DNA of 64,000 nucleotides, taken from the NCBI RefSeq assembly GCF_937871615.1, contig NZ_CALMPA010000046.1, forward strand, positions 310,001 through 374,000, read 5' to 3'. The translations under genes and the position numbers were made by a program. Shown here one piece after another: positions 25,023-33,272 of this stretch. The DNA is from an uncultured Sphingomonas sp. (lineage in GTDB: Bacteria; Pseudomonadota; Alphaproteobacteria; Sphingomonadales; Sphingomonadaceae). Position 1 is the first letter of the stretch; each line of letters starts with the position of its first letter. A model generated the notes under the pieces. The model searched no databases and was not told the DNA's origin. It saw nothing but the letters and a program-made list of their open reading frames with translations.

Positions 25023-25764
25023 ACCGCGTTATTTTGACAGCTTCGATGGCACGCGGCTGGCGTGGCACGAGATGGGTGAGGGGCGCGCCGCCGTCCTGAT
25101 CCACGGCTATTTTTCTGACGCGCGGACCAACTGGATCCGTTACGGCCATGCCGCCGCGCTCGCCGAACAAGGCTTTCGCGTGATAATGCCCGATCTGCGC
25201 GCGCATGGAGACAGCGCCCGCCCGCACGATCCCGCCGCCTATCCGCCGGACGCGCTGACCAGCGATGGACATGCGCTGATCGCGCACCTTGGGCTGACCG
25301 ATTATGATCTGGGCGGCTATTCGCTTGGCGCGCGGACGGCTGCGCGGATGCTCGCGACCGGCGCAACGCCGCGCCGCGTGATCTTCGCCGGGATGGGGCT
25401 GGATGGGCTGACTTCGGCGGATCGCCGCGCCGGCCATTTCCGGCACGTCCTCACCAATCTCGGCAAGCATCCGCGTGGCAGCGCGGAATGGATGGCGGAG
25501 GCGTTCCTGAAAACCACTGGCGGCGATCCGATCGCGCTGCTCAACGTGATCGACACGTTCGTCAGCACGCCGATCGCCGCGATCGAGGGCTTTTCGTGGC
25601 CCGCGCTATGCGTGAACGGGGTGGACGATGCGGATAACGGATCAGCCGCGGCGCTCGCGGATGCGCTGCCCGACGCCCGCTACGTCGAAATACCGGGCAA
25701 CCATATGAGCGCGGTCACCAGGCCCGAACTGGGCAGGGCCATGGCGGACTTCCTCGTCGGCTGA
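25009..25764 (+). CDS. Alpha/beta hydrolase
   Basis: Esterase or hydrolase-like protein of 251 residues. Oxyanion loop HGYF, nucleophile elbow GGYSLGAR, a late Asp (GVDDAD) and His in PGNHMS complete the triad. Start MSPNEPRYFDSFDG is preceded by CAGG and overlaps the GFA gene. No signal peptide, so cytoplasmic. The pairing with GFA next to an efflux operon hints at detoxification, but substrate specificity cannot be read from the sequence. Confidence 0.85.
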   Translation: MSPNEPRYFDSFDGTRLAWHEMGEGRAAVLIHGYFSDARTNWIRYGHAAALAEQGFRVIMPDLRAHGDSARPHDPAAYPPDALTSDGHALIAHLGLTDYDLGGYSLGARTAARMLATGATPRRVIFAGMGLDGLTSADRRAGHFRHVLTNLGKHPRGSAEWMAEAFLKTTGGDPIALLNVIDTFVSTPIAAIEGFSWPALCVNGVDDADNGSAAALADALPDARYVEIPGNHMSAVTRPELGRAMADFLVG

Positions 25765-25768
25765 GCGA

Positions 25769-25786
25769 CCGATCAGCCCTGATCGG
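25769..25786. terminator. Small hairpin between convergent genes
   Basis: CCGATCA-GCCC-TGATCGG, a perfect 7-bp stem. It sits at the convergent ends of the hydrolase gene and the Lys/Ala-rich gene and overlaps the latter's stop region. There is no T-run, so function as a terminator is uncertain. Confidence 0.4.
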
Positions 25787-26267
25787 GGACGGAGTTTTCA
25801 TCGGCGATGCCCGCATCGAATGACGCGGAGGCATCGCGGCCATCCGGGCTGTGTGCACCCTTCTTTTTCGGCTCGGCCCTGGGTGTCGAGCCGCGCAGCG
25901 AAAGGAGTGCGGCGGTCGCGGCGGCACCGACCACCGCCAGCCCCCCGGCAATCGCCGCCGATCCCCATTTGCCGCCGAGTTTCTCACTCGCCCCGGAAAT
26001 CTTCCCGGCGGCGGCCGATAATCTCGATCGCGCGGAGGTGGCGGCCGTGGTGGCCGGGACAACCTTGGTATCGCGCTCTTTCTTCGCCGCGGTGCCGCGC
26101 GTGCGCGTCTTGGCGGCGGGCTTGGCGGTGTCCGCGCTTGCCGGTCGCTTGGCCTTCGCGCTTTTCGCCGCCTGCGGCTTGGGGGCGCTGGTCTTGCGTG
26201 GCGCGTGCCGGCGCGTGGTGGAGCGCGGCGGGGTGGATGGCTTGGGCGTCTCGGGCGTGTCGGCCAT
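25773..26267 (-). CDS. Histone H1-like Lys/Ala/Pro-rich protein with membrane segment
   Basis: A 164-residue low-complexity protein. Residues 1-75 are rich in Lys, Ala, Pro, Thr and Arg (KTSAPKPQAAKSAKAKRP), like the C-terminal tail of histone H1. A hydrophobic Ala/Gly segment (AAIAGGLAVVGAAATAALLSL, about 110-130) then looks like a single membrane helix, and the tail is acidic. AGGGAGAA precedes the ATG. A DNA-binding or cell-wall-spanning role is possible. I do not recognise a named family. The coding character is supported by GC-rich third positions. Confidence 0.7.
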   Translation of the reverse strand: MADTPETPKPSTPPRSTTRRHAPRKTSAPKPQAAKSAKAKRPASADTAKPAAKTRTRGTAAKKERDTKVVPATTAATSARSRLSAAAGKISGASEKLGGKWGSAAIAGGLAVVGAAATAALLSLRGSTPRAEPKKKGAHSPDGRDASASFDAGIADENSVPDQG

Positions 26268-26327
26268 GCGATATTCTCCCTGAATTCGATACCGGCGGAT
26301 CAACGCACATCCCCGCCGGTCGTTGCG

Positions 26328-27758
26328 TCAGCGGAAAGGTGGCTCGTTGAACGCACGAAGCTTGCGGCTGTGCAACCGCGCGCCCTCGCGCCGCAACTCC
26401 TCGCACGTTTCGATGCCGATCCGCATATGCTCGCTGATCGCGCGCTCATAGAAGCGGTTGGCCTGCCCCGGCAGCTTCAATTCGCCATGAAGCGGCTTGT
26501 CCGACACGCACAGCAGCGTGCCATAGGGGACGCGGAAACGATAACCCTGGGCGGCGATGGTCGCCGATTCCATATCAATTCCCACCGCGCGGCTCAGCGA
26601 GAAGCGGAGCGCGGAGCGGCTGTAACGCAATTCCCAGTTGCGGTCGTCGGTGGTGACGATCGTGCCGGTGCGCAGCCGGCGCTTGAGATCCTCGCCCGAT
26701 TGGCCGGATACCGTTGCCGCGGCACGGGCGAGCGCCAGTTGCACTTCCGCGATCGCCGGCACCGGGATTTCCGGCGGCAACACGTCGTCCAGCACATGAT
26801 CGTCGCGCAGATAGGCGTGGGCGAGCACATAATCGCCGATCCGCTGCGACGGGCGCAGGCCGCCGCAATGGCCGATCATCAGCCATGCGTCAGGGCGCAA
26901 CACCGCGAGGTGATCGGTGATCGTCTTGGCGTTCGACGGGCCGACGCCGATGTTCACCAGCGTGATCCCGCTGCGATCCGGCGCGATCAGATGATAGGCC
27001 GGCATCTGGAGCCGCCGCCACGCGCTGTCGTCCAGCATCGCGGGATCGTCGCCGGGGCGGAACATCACCCCGCCGGGGCCGGACAGGGCGGTGAAGCGGG
27101 AATCGCCGTTGACCTGGGCCGCCGACCAGCGAACGAACTCGTCGATATAGCGGTGATAGTTGGTGAACAGCACGTAACGCTGCACATGTTCCGGCGGCGT
27201 CCCCGTATAATGCCGCAGCCGCGCAAGGCTGAAATCGGTGCGCAGGCCATCGAACAGCGCGAGCGGGCGAACGTCATCGGGCGCGGACCACAGCCCATCG
27301 GCGATTTCGTCGCCGATGTGCGACAGTTCCGTCGCCGGGAAGAAGCGCGCCAGTTCAGCCGCGGATACTTCGTCGAGCCCGAGCGCGTGGCCCGGATCGA
27401 GGACATAGGGGAAGGGGATTTCCGTCCGCCCGGCAACCGCCTGCACATCAACGTCATAATCTTCGAGCAGCAGCGTGATCTGTTCGGTCAGATAATCGGC
27501 GAAGATCGCGGGCTTGGTCACGCTGATGCGATAGTCGCCCGGTGTCACCAGTCGCCCGAACGAACGCAGCGGCGTCGGGCGGGCATCCTGCCCGCGATAG
27601 CGCAGGTGGATTTCGGGATAGGCGAATGAGCCGTCGCGGCGAGATTCCGGCGCGGGCGGCGTGCCATCGGTGAGATAACGGGTGAGTGCCTGTTGCAACC
27701 GGGCGACGGAGGCGGTGTACAGCCGATCCAGTTCGGCGACGATTTCTGAAGCGATCAT
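26328..27758 (-). CDS. amn: AMP nucleosidase
   Basis: Hydrolyses AMP to adenine and ribose 5-phosphate. 476 residues, the normal length, with the N-terminal regulatory AMN domain (about 1-180) and a C-terminal phosphorylase-like domain: VNIGVGPSNAKTITDHLAVLRPDAWLMIGHCGGL and the ligand-binding GIDMESATIAAQGYRFRVPYGTLLCVSDKP. Start MIASEIVAELDRLY is chosen over far-upstream codons that lie in the region facing the next gene. Regulates purine nucleotide pools. Confidence 0.94.
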   Translation of the reverse strand: MIASEIVAELDRLYTASVARLQQALTRYLTDGTPPAPESRRDGSFAYPEIHLRYRGQDARPTPLRSFGRLVTPGDYRISVTKPAIFADYLTEQITLLLEDYDVDVQAVAGRTEIPFPYVLDPGHALGLDEVSAAELARFFPATELSHIGDEIADGLWSAPDDVRPLALFDGLRTDFSLARLRHYTGTPPEHVQRYVLFTNYHRYIDEFVRWSAAQVNGDSRFTALSGPGGVMFRPGDDPAMLDDSAWRRLQMPAYHLIAPDRSGITLVNIGVGPSNAKTITDHLAVLRPDAWLMIGHCGGLRPSQRIGDYVLAHAYLRDDHVLDDVLPPEIPVPAIAEVQLALARAAATVSGQSGEDLKRRLRTGTIVTTDDRNWELRYSRSALRFSLSRAVGIDMESATIAAQGYRFRVPYGTLLCVSDKPLHGELKLPGQANRFYERAISEHMRIGIETCEELRREGARLHSRKLRAFNEPPFR

Positions 27759-27852
27759 CCCAAGGGGGTAAAGCGCGAACGTTACGCTGGCAAGCGGGAG
27801 TGATTCGGGCCGGCGCCGCGAAATGCGCTTCAGCGCATTTCCTGACAAACTC

Positions 27853-30800
27853 TCAAGCCGCCTGCACCCGCCCCGAACGCTCCAGTTTGCCCCAGCCGAC
27901 CACCCAGCCGCCGATCGCCGAACTGATCGCGCGCAGCACCACCCAATACATGATCTGGCGATAGACCAGCCGCTGCGCGACCAGCAGGAACGCCGGATAA
28001 CGCACCTTCCGCCCATCCAGGCGATAGGCGATCCAGCCGCACAGCACGTCGATCGCGGTGAAGCACAGCCAGTAAATGCCCATCTTCCCGACATCGCCGC
28101 TGGTCTGCGCCCAGCCATGTTGTGAGACGCGCATGATCGTGCCGAGGATCGAGACGATCAGCGCCAGATCAATCAACGGCGAAATCGCGGCGAAAGCGAT
28201 CTGGAACAGCCACGCCTGGGGAAGGCCGACATGCGCCAGCCCCTTGGGCTTGCCGCTGGCGATCACGCCGCGATGCTTCCACAGGCATTGCAGCGTGCCG
28301 AACGCCCAGCGATAACGCTGCTTGGCGAGCGAGCGGAACGTCTCCGGCGCCTCGGTCCACGCCACAGCGCGCGGATCATAGGAGACGCGCCAGCCCGCGC
28401 GCTGGATCGCGATGGTGAGATCCTGATCCTCGGCCAGCGTGTTTTCCGGATAGCCGCCGACGGATTCCAGCGCCGCCCGCCGCCACGCACCGACCGCGCC
28501 GGGCACCACCGTCATCGCATCGAACCCCGCGAGCGCGCGGCGTTCGAGATTCTGCGCCGTGATATATTCGATCGCCTGCCAGCGCGTGACAAGGTTCACG
28601 CGATTGCCGACGCGCGCGTCGCCCGCCACCGCGCCGATCGCCGGATCGGCGAACCAGCGCGTCAGCCGACCGATCGTCTCCGGTTCGAATTGCGTATCGG
28701 CATCGAGCGCGATCACCACCTCACTGCTCGCCTGCGCCAGCGCGCGGTTGAGCGCGGCGGCCTTCCCGCCGTTCACCAGCGTCATCAGCGTCACGCGCGG
28801 ATCATCGGCGAAGGATTCCGCGACCAGCGCGCTGGTGCGATCCTTCGACCCATCGTCGGCGACGATCACCTCGATCCCCGGATAATTGCTGGCGAGCACG
28901 CGCCGCACCGATGCGACGATCACCCGTTCCTCGTTATAGGCGGGGATGATGACCGATACGCTGGGATGGAAATCGGGCGGCACGGCGCGGCGGCGGCGCG
29001 TCTGAACCCATGCCAGCCCGGCCATCAGCACCGCGCGGGCGATGCCCAGCACGATCGCGACGTAGAACAGCCACGAAAGCGCCGCAGACAACAGCGCCAG
29101 CGCGATGAAGATGCCGACATCGGTTCGCACCGCGATCAGATCGCGTCCCGTGACTTCCGGCATGGCGACCGATTGCGGGACGCCGACCAGCCCGGATGCG
29201 GTGACGAAGCTGTAGCCGCGCGCGCGCAGCCCGGCGATGATCGAGGGCAACGCCTCCACCGTCTGCTGCCGATTGCCGCCGCCGTCGTGCAGCAGCACGA
29301 CGTTCGCCGAGCGATCGGGGGTGGCATCATCCGCCTGTTGCAACACCTGCCGGACGATTTCCTGCGTGCCGGGCCGTTGCCAATCGTTCGGATCGACGTG
29401 CAGGCCGACGACCGTATAGCCATGCTGCTGTGCGATGAGCGCAGGCCCGATCTCGTCCGCCGTGGTCGGCTCGGCATCCCCGAAATAGGGCGCGCGGAAC
29501 AATGTCATCGAGCGACCGGTGTATGCCTGCACCAGCCGCTGCGTGGTGTTCAGCTCCAGATCCACCGTCCGCTCGCCGCTTAGCGCGAGATTGGGGTGGG
29601 TGTAGGTGTGGTTGCCGATCTCCGACCCACCCGCGACGATGCGGCGCAGGATCTGTGGATGCTGCAACGCATTCTCGCCGATCACGAAGAACGTCGCGGG
29701 GACACGTTCGCGTTCGAGGATGTCGAGGATCTTGGGTGTCCAGTCCGCGTCCGGGCCATCGTCGAAGGTCAGCGCGATCTTTTTGGGCACGGCGCCGGCG
29801 CGCTGGACGACATAGGGCGTGGGAAGCGAAAGATAATCCTCGCGCCGGATCATCCCGTGCTGGTCATACCATACCTTGCGCTGCCCGTCGGTCGGCGAGG
29901 CGGTGATGCGCAGGATTTCGCCTGAGCCTTCGACATCGACATCAAGATTGGCCTGGAGCTTGTTCAGCACAGGCACCTTGTTGGGCAGGGTGGTGCGGAA
30001 TGCGGCGAGGGCGTTCCAGAAGCCGGGGTCTTCGCTGCCGATCCGCCACATCGCGACATTAGCGATGCCGAGCCGCCGCAGCGCGACGAACTGGTTCCAG
30101 CTCGTCGCCGCATCGAGCATCCAGATCTGATGCTGGGTGCCATCCTGATTATAGGCGAATCCGGCATTGCCGCTCGCCCGATCGAAGGTGACGGAGGCGC
30201 CGCTGTTGCGCGCGGCAAGCCACGCCTCGCCGACCGACGTGGCGTCGGCGGAACCATTATTCCAGTCATAGCCATAGCTGCCGAGCGCGACGATCAGCTT
30301 GTCATGCCCCACCTGGCGCAGCGCATCCTCCACCACCTGGACGAACCATGGCTGGGAAGCGATCGGGCCGGCCTTGCCGCTCTGCCAATGTTCGTCATAG
30401 GCCATCAGGATGACGTTATCGACGACGCGGGCGAAGCTTCCGAGATGCCATTCCGGTTCGCCCGCCGGCACGGTGACCGCCAGCGTCGCGCTTTTCGGCA
30501 GCGCGTCGTTCAGTTGCCGGAGGAACGAGATATACGCCGGAAGCACCTCGGGCGGCAGGTTTTCATAATCCATCACCAGCCCGGCGGCATGTTGTTCCGC
30601 AACGAACGCCACCAGCCGCTGGATCACCGCTGTGCGCCGTGCCGGGCTGCGCAGCATCGTTGCCGCGCCCTTGCCGTCCCATTGCGTATTTACGATGTTC
30701 TGCACCATCGGCAGCAGCTTCGGCGGATGCTGCGCGGCGGCCATCACCTGCGCCAGGCGCGGCGCGCGGACCTGGATCACATTGCCCGCCGCATCGGTGG

Positions 30801-31170
30801 AAAGCAGCGCCGGCACGACCCAGTCGAGCGCGTTGATGTGACGCTGGAGCGAGGCGATGCTCCCGTCGTTACCGGAAACGTAGAAGCCGATCGTCACCGG
30901 CTTGCCCGCGGTCCCCTTCGTTGTCTTTGCCGTGCGGACAAGGCGCGGCAGCCAGCGTGACGAGGCCTTGGCGGGGGCGGCGTGCGGGTTGAACCGTTCC
31001 GCCTGGCGATGCGCGAATGGCAGGGGCAGATCCGGCCCCGAAGGAACGGCAACGAGCGTGGAGGCGAATGCGATGGCGATCAGCACGATCAGCACGATCA
31101 GCACGGCCACCGATCGCCGCGCGCGCGTTCCCCGCCGGCCGCTCGGATCGTAGAAGATCGGTGTGCTCAC
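27853..31170 (-). CDS. Three-domain membrane enzyme: GH18-like hydrolase, polysaccharide deacetylase, GT2 glycosyltransferase
   Basis: About 1,105 residues. After a membrane anchor (VAVLIVLIVLIAIAFAS) comes a GH18/YaaH-like domain (about 90-410; LVMDYENLPPE holds the catalytic Asp/Glu pair), then a CE4 deacetylase (about 460-680; TFDDGPD, GNHTYTHPN, RAPYFGD, LHDGGGN), a membrane helix, and a GT2 domain (ADDGSKDRT, DADTQF, EDQDL, QRYRWAFG) with four or five C-terminal helices. It looks like a self-contained machine to polymerise, deacetylate and trim a beta-linked N-acetylglucosamine polymer, like PgaBC in one chain. GTG start chosen for the compact N-terminus; a TTG lies 39 bases upstream. 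Confidence 0.88.
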   Translation of the reverse strand: MSTPIFYDPSGRRGTRARRSVAVLIVLIVLIAIAFASTLVAVPSGPDLPLPFAHRQAERFNPHAAPAKASSRWLPRLVRTAKTTKGTAGKPVTIGFYVSGNDGSIASLQRHINALDWVVPALLSTDAAGNVIQVRAPRLAQVMAAAQHPPKLLPMVQNIVNTQWDGKGAATMLRSPARRTAVIQRLVAFVAEQHAAGLVMDYENLPPEVLPAYISFLRQLNDALPKSATLAVTVPAGEPEWHLGSFARVVDNVILMAYDEHWQSGKAGPIASQPWFVQVVEDALRQVGHDKLIVALGSYGYDWNNGSADATSVGEAWLAARNSGASVTFDRASGNAGFAYNQDGTQHQIWMLDAATSWNQFVALRRLGIANVAMWRIGSEDPGFWNALAAFRTTLPNKVPVLNKLQANLDVDVEGSGEILRITASPTDGQRKVWYDQHGMIRREDYLSLPTPYVVQRAGAVPKKIALTFDDGPDADWTPKILDILERERVPATFFVIGENALQHPQILRRIVAGGSEIGNHTYTHPNLALSGERTVDLELNTTQRLVQAYTGRSMTLFRAPYFGDAEPTTADEIGPALIAQQHGYTVVGLHVDPNDWQRPGTQEIVRQVLQQADDATPDRSANVVLLHDGGGNRQQTVEALPSIIAGLRARGYSFVTASGLVGVPQSVAMPEVTGRDLIAVRTDVGIFIALALLSAALSWLFYVAIVLGIARAVLMAGLAWVQTRRRRAVPPDFHPSVSVIIPAYNEERVIVASVRRVLASNYPGIEVIVADDGSKDRTSALVAESFADDPRVTLMTLVNGGKAAALNRALAQASSEVVIALDADTQFEPETIGRLTRWFADPAIGAVAGDARVGNRVNLVTRWQAIEYITAQNLERRALAGFDAMTVVPGAVGAWRRAALESVGGYPENTLAEDQDLTIAIQRAGWRVSYDPRAVAWTEAPETFRSLAKQRYRWAFGTLQCLWKHRGVIASGKPKGLAHVGLPQAWLFQIAFAAISPLIDLALIVSILGTIMRVSQHGWAQTSGDVGKMGIYWLCFTAIDVLCGWIAYRLDGRKVRYPAFLLVAQRLVYRQIMYWVVLRAISSAIGGWVVGWGKLERSGRVQAA

Positions 31171-31254
31171 GTCGTATTTTTCCCGGACCGTGCCGCGCCC
31201 CTGCGGCAACGCGCCCCTATAGCACGCTCGTTTGCAGATGCAGTGTTTTGCTTA

Positions 31255-32706
31255 TTACGCTTTTGTCACCTCCCGCTCCACCGCGCCGATCCGCCCGGCG
31301 GCGATCGCGAGCCAGCACAAGGTGGGAAGCGCGATCGCCTGCCACAGGATGAAGCCGGCGCCGGGGGACCAGCCGAACCACTCGCTCATGAACGTGCGCA
31401 GATGGCCTTTGATGAACGGCACCATCACCACCTCGCGCAACTGGAACGAAGCGGTGGGGCTGCCATAGATGTCGGTCGCCGCGAAGCAGGCGTTGATCGC
31501 GATCGACAGGACGATCACTTCCGCCGGCAGATACCGCCCCGCGCCGTGGCCGCGCTTCATCCACACCGGCGCGATGCCCAGCGCGAGAACCCCGACGATG
31601 GGGATCGAATGACGCGGCCCGGTCGAATAGCCGCCGTCCCAGTAGAAATAGCCGGCGTTGATGAGGAGCGTAATCACGGTGATGGCCAGCACGATCACGC
31701 CGATGTCGCGCGTGTTCCCGTCCCGGATCATCAGCCAGACGCCCCACAAGGCGAGTAGCAGCACCGGCGCGAACCAGAATAGGCCGCGCTGATGGCCGAA
31801 CGTGATCCGCCACAACACCTCCGGATCGGGCAAGCTGATGCCGAACAGGCCCTGGCTCATCCCGTCGAACCCGATCACGCCTTCATAGCCGAGCTGGAAG
31901 GGGCTGCCGAACGCGAACATGTTATAGGCGAATAGCGGCAACAGCCCGATCAATCCCCCCGCGGTCGCCAGCCCGAGCACCGTCACGCGATCCGGCCTGC
32001 GCCATGCGCGCCACGCCGTCCACAGCGCGATCGCGCTGCCCGCGATCGCGGCGGGATATTCCACCACCACCGCCCAGCCGAGCGTGATCCCGAGCAGGAA
32101 GGCGGGCCATCGACGGGTTTTCTCTCCCGTAGTTGCCCGTATCGCCGCCCATAAGGCGATGACGTAGAGCGCGGCGAGCGGAGCGTGGCCGAGCAACGAG
32201 GTGGACCACGCCCATGCCGGCGTGCCGAGCCCGTAGGCGAGGGCCGTCGCCAGCGCCGCCGACGCGCTGCCGGTGAGAGTGAGCGCAAGATCGAACAGCA
32301 GCAGCGCGGCGATCGCCGTCAACAGTGCCGGCCCGGTCGCCACCGCAAGCCGCGTGCGCAGCCGGATGAAACGCGCGAAATCGCTGCTTCCCGTCAGAAG
32401 CTGGAACTCGTTGCTCTTTTTTGAAGACAGGGCCTGAAGCGCCGCGACCGCCGGAACGGCCATCAGCGTCATCCCCGGCGCCTTGTCGAGATAGACGTGC
32501 TGGCCGAACCGCGCCTTGTCGGTCGTCGCCGAATCATATTGGTCTATCGTCGCTTCGCCGCGTTCGACGATCGCCAGCGTGGCATAGAGGCGCACAGCAT
32601 TGTTGGTGTTCATCTCCCACGATCCGAACCAACTGCAACTGGCCCAGATGAGCAGGAACAGAACGATCCTGATCGGGCGCATCCGCCCGTCGCGCGGCGT
32701 GGTCAC
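31255..32706 (-). CDS. Polytopic membrane protein, mannosyltransferase-like (GT-C fold)
   Basis: About 483 residues with 10 or more hydrophobic segments. Features such as a first luminal loop with YLDKAPGMTLMAVP, and later GHAPLAALYVIALW and DGGYSTGPRHSIP, resemble bacterial membrane glycosyltransferases of the dolichyl-phosphate-mannose or ArnT superfamily. It may transfer sugars from a lipid carrier in the periplasm. The GTG start overlaps the asparaginase stop (GTGA); an ATG 24 bases further in (MRPIRIVLFLL) is equally good by sequence. The adjoining polysaccharide enzyme suggests an envelope-glycan setting. Exact reaction unknown. Confidence 0.72.
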   Translation of the reverse strand: MTTPRDGRMRPIRIVLFLLIWASCSWFGSWEMNTNNAVRLYATLAIVERGEATIDQYDSATTDKARFGQHVYLDKAPGMTLMAVPAVAALQALSSKKSNEFQLLTGSSDFARFIRLRTRLAVATGPALLTAIAALLLFDLALTLTGSASAALATALAYGLGTPAWAWSTSLLGHAPLAALYVIALWAAIRATTGEKTRRWPAFLLGITLGWAVVVEYPAAIAGSAIALWTAWRAWRRPDRVTVLGLATAGGLIGLLPLFAYNMFAFGSPFQLGYEGVIGFDGMSQGLFGISLPDPEVLWRITFGHQRGLFWFAPVLLLALWGVWLMIRDGNTRDIGVIVLAITVITLLINAGYFYWDGGYSTGPRHSIPIVGVLALGIAPVWMKRGHGAGRYLPAEVIVLSIAINACFAATDIYGSPTASFQLREVVMVPFIKGHLRTFMSEWFGWSPGAGFILWQAIALPTLCWLAIAAGRIGAVEREVTKA

Positions 32707-33188
32707 ACGGGCACGAAAGCGTTGGCGCCCCGATCCTTGCGGACATGTGCTGCCGGAAAGATGGTGCCATTCATCGCGATCCACACACCGGGTGGCGCCA
32801 CCTGCGCGGCGGCAAAGGCCATGCCGAGGTTGAAGCTCGCGTCGCTGTCCGCAAATCGCGCCGGGGCGAGCGCGCCGACCAGCACGATCGTCTTTCCCGC
32901 GATCTGCGCCAGCGCCCTGGCGGTCTCGGTCATCGTATCGGTGCCATGGGTGATGACGATCTGTCGCTCGGGTGCTTCCGCCACCGCCGCGGCGATGGCG
33001 GCGCGGTCGGCGTCGTCGAGATCGAGGCTGTCCTTGCGCATCAGGCCCTGGACACGAAACGGCTTTCTGACCCGCGCGGTGGCGAGTAGGCGATCCACCA
33101 CGCTGTCACCGATCTGATATTCGCTCAGCGCATCGAAATAGAGTTTGTCGATCGTGCCCCCGGTGGTGAGCACCAAGATATCCGCCAT
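32703..33188 (-). CDS. Short asparaginase-domain protein
   Basis: 161 residues, about half a normal L-asparaginase. It carries both nucleophile-loop motifs, LTTGGTIDK and ITHGTDTM, and the following GALAPARFADSDASFNLG, so the N-terminal catalytic domain is present, but the C-terminal domain is missing. Single-domain asparaginase-like proteins of this size are widespread in proteobacteria. Activity is not certain because the usual dimer interface is absent. Start MADILVLTTGGT with AGAGG upstream. Coupled to the downstream membrane protein by a GTGA overlap. Confidence 0.85.
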   Translation of the reverse strand: MADILVLTTGGTIDKLYFDALSEYQIGDSVVDRLLATARVRKPFRVQGLMRKDSLDLDDADRAAIAAAVAEAPERQIVITHGTDTMTETARALAQIAGKTIVLVGALAPARFADSDASFNLGMAFAAAQVAPPGVWIAMNGTIFPAAHVRKDRGANAFVPV

Positions 33189-33272
33189 TACGCAACCTCT
33201 TGCTTCCAGCCGCCTCCTAGCGCCCTCCACGGGAGAGCGCGAGCAGGAAGCGGCCAGATGGGTTGCGTGCGA

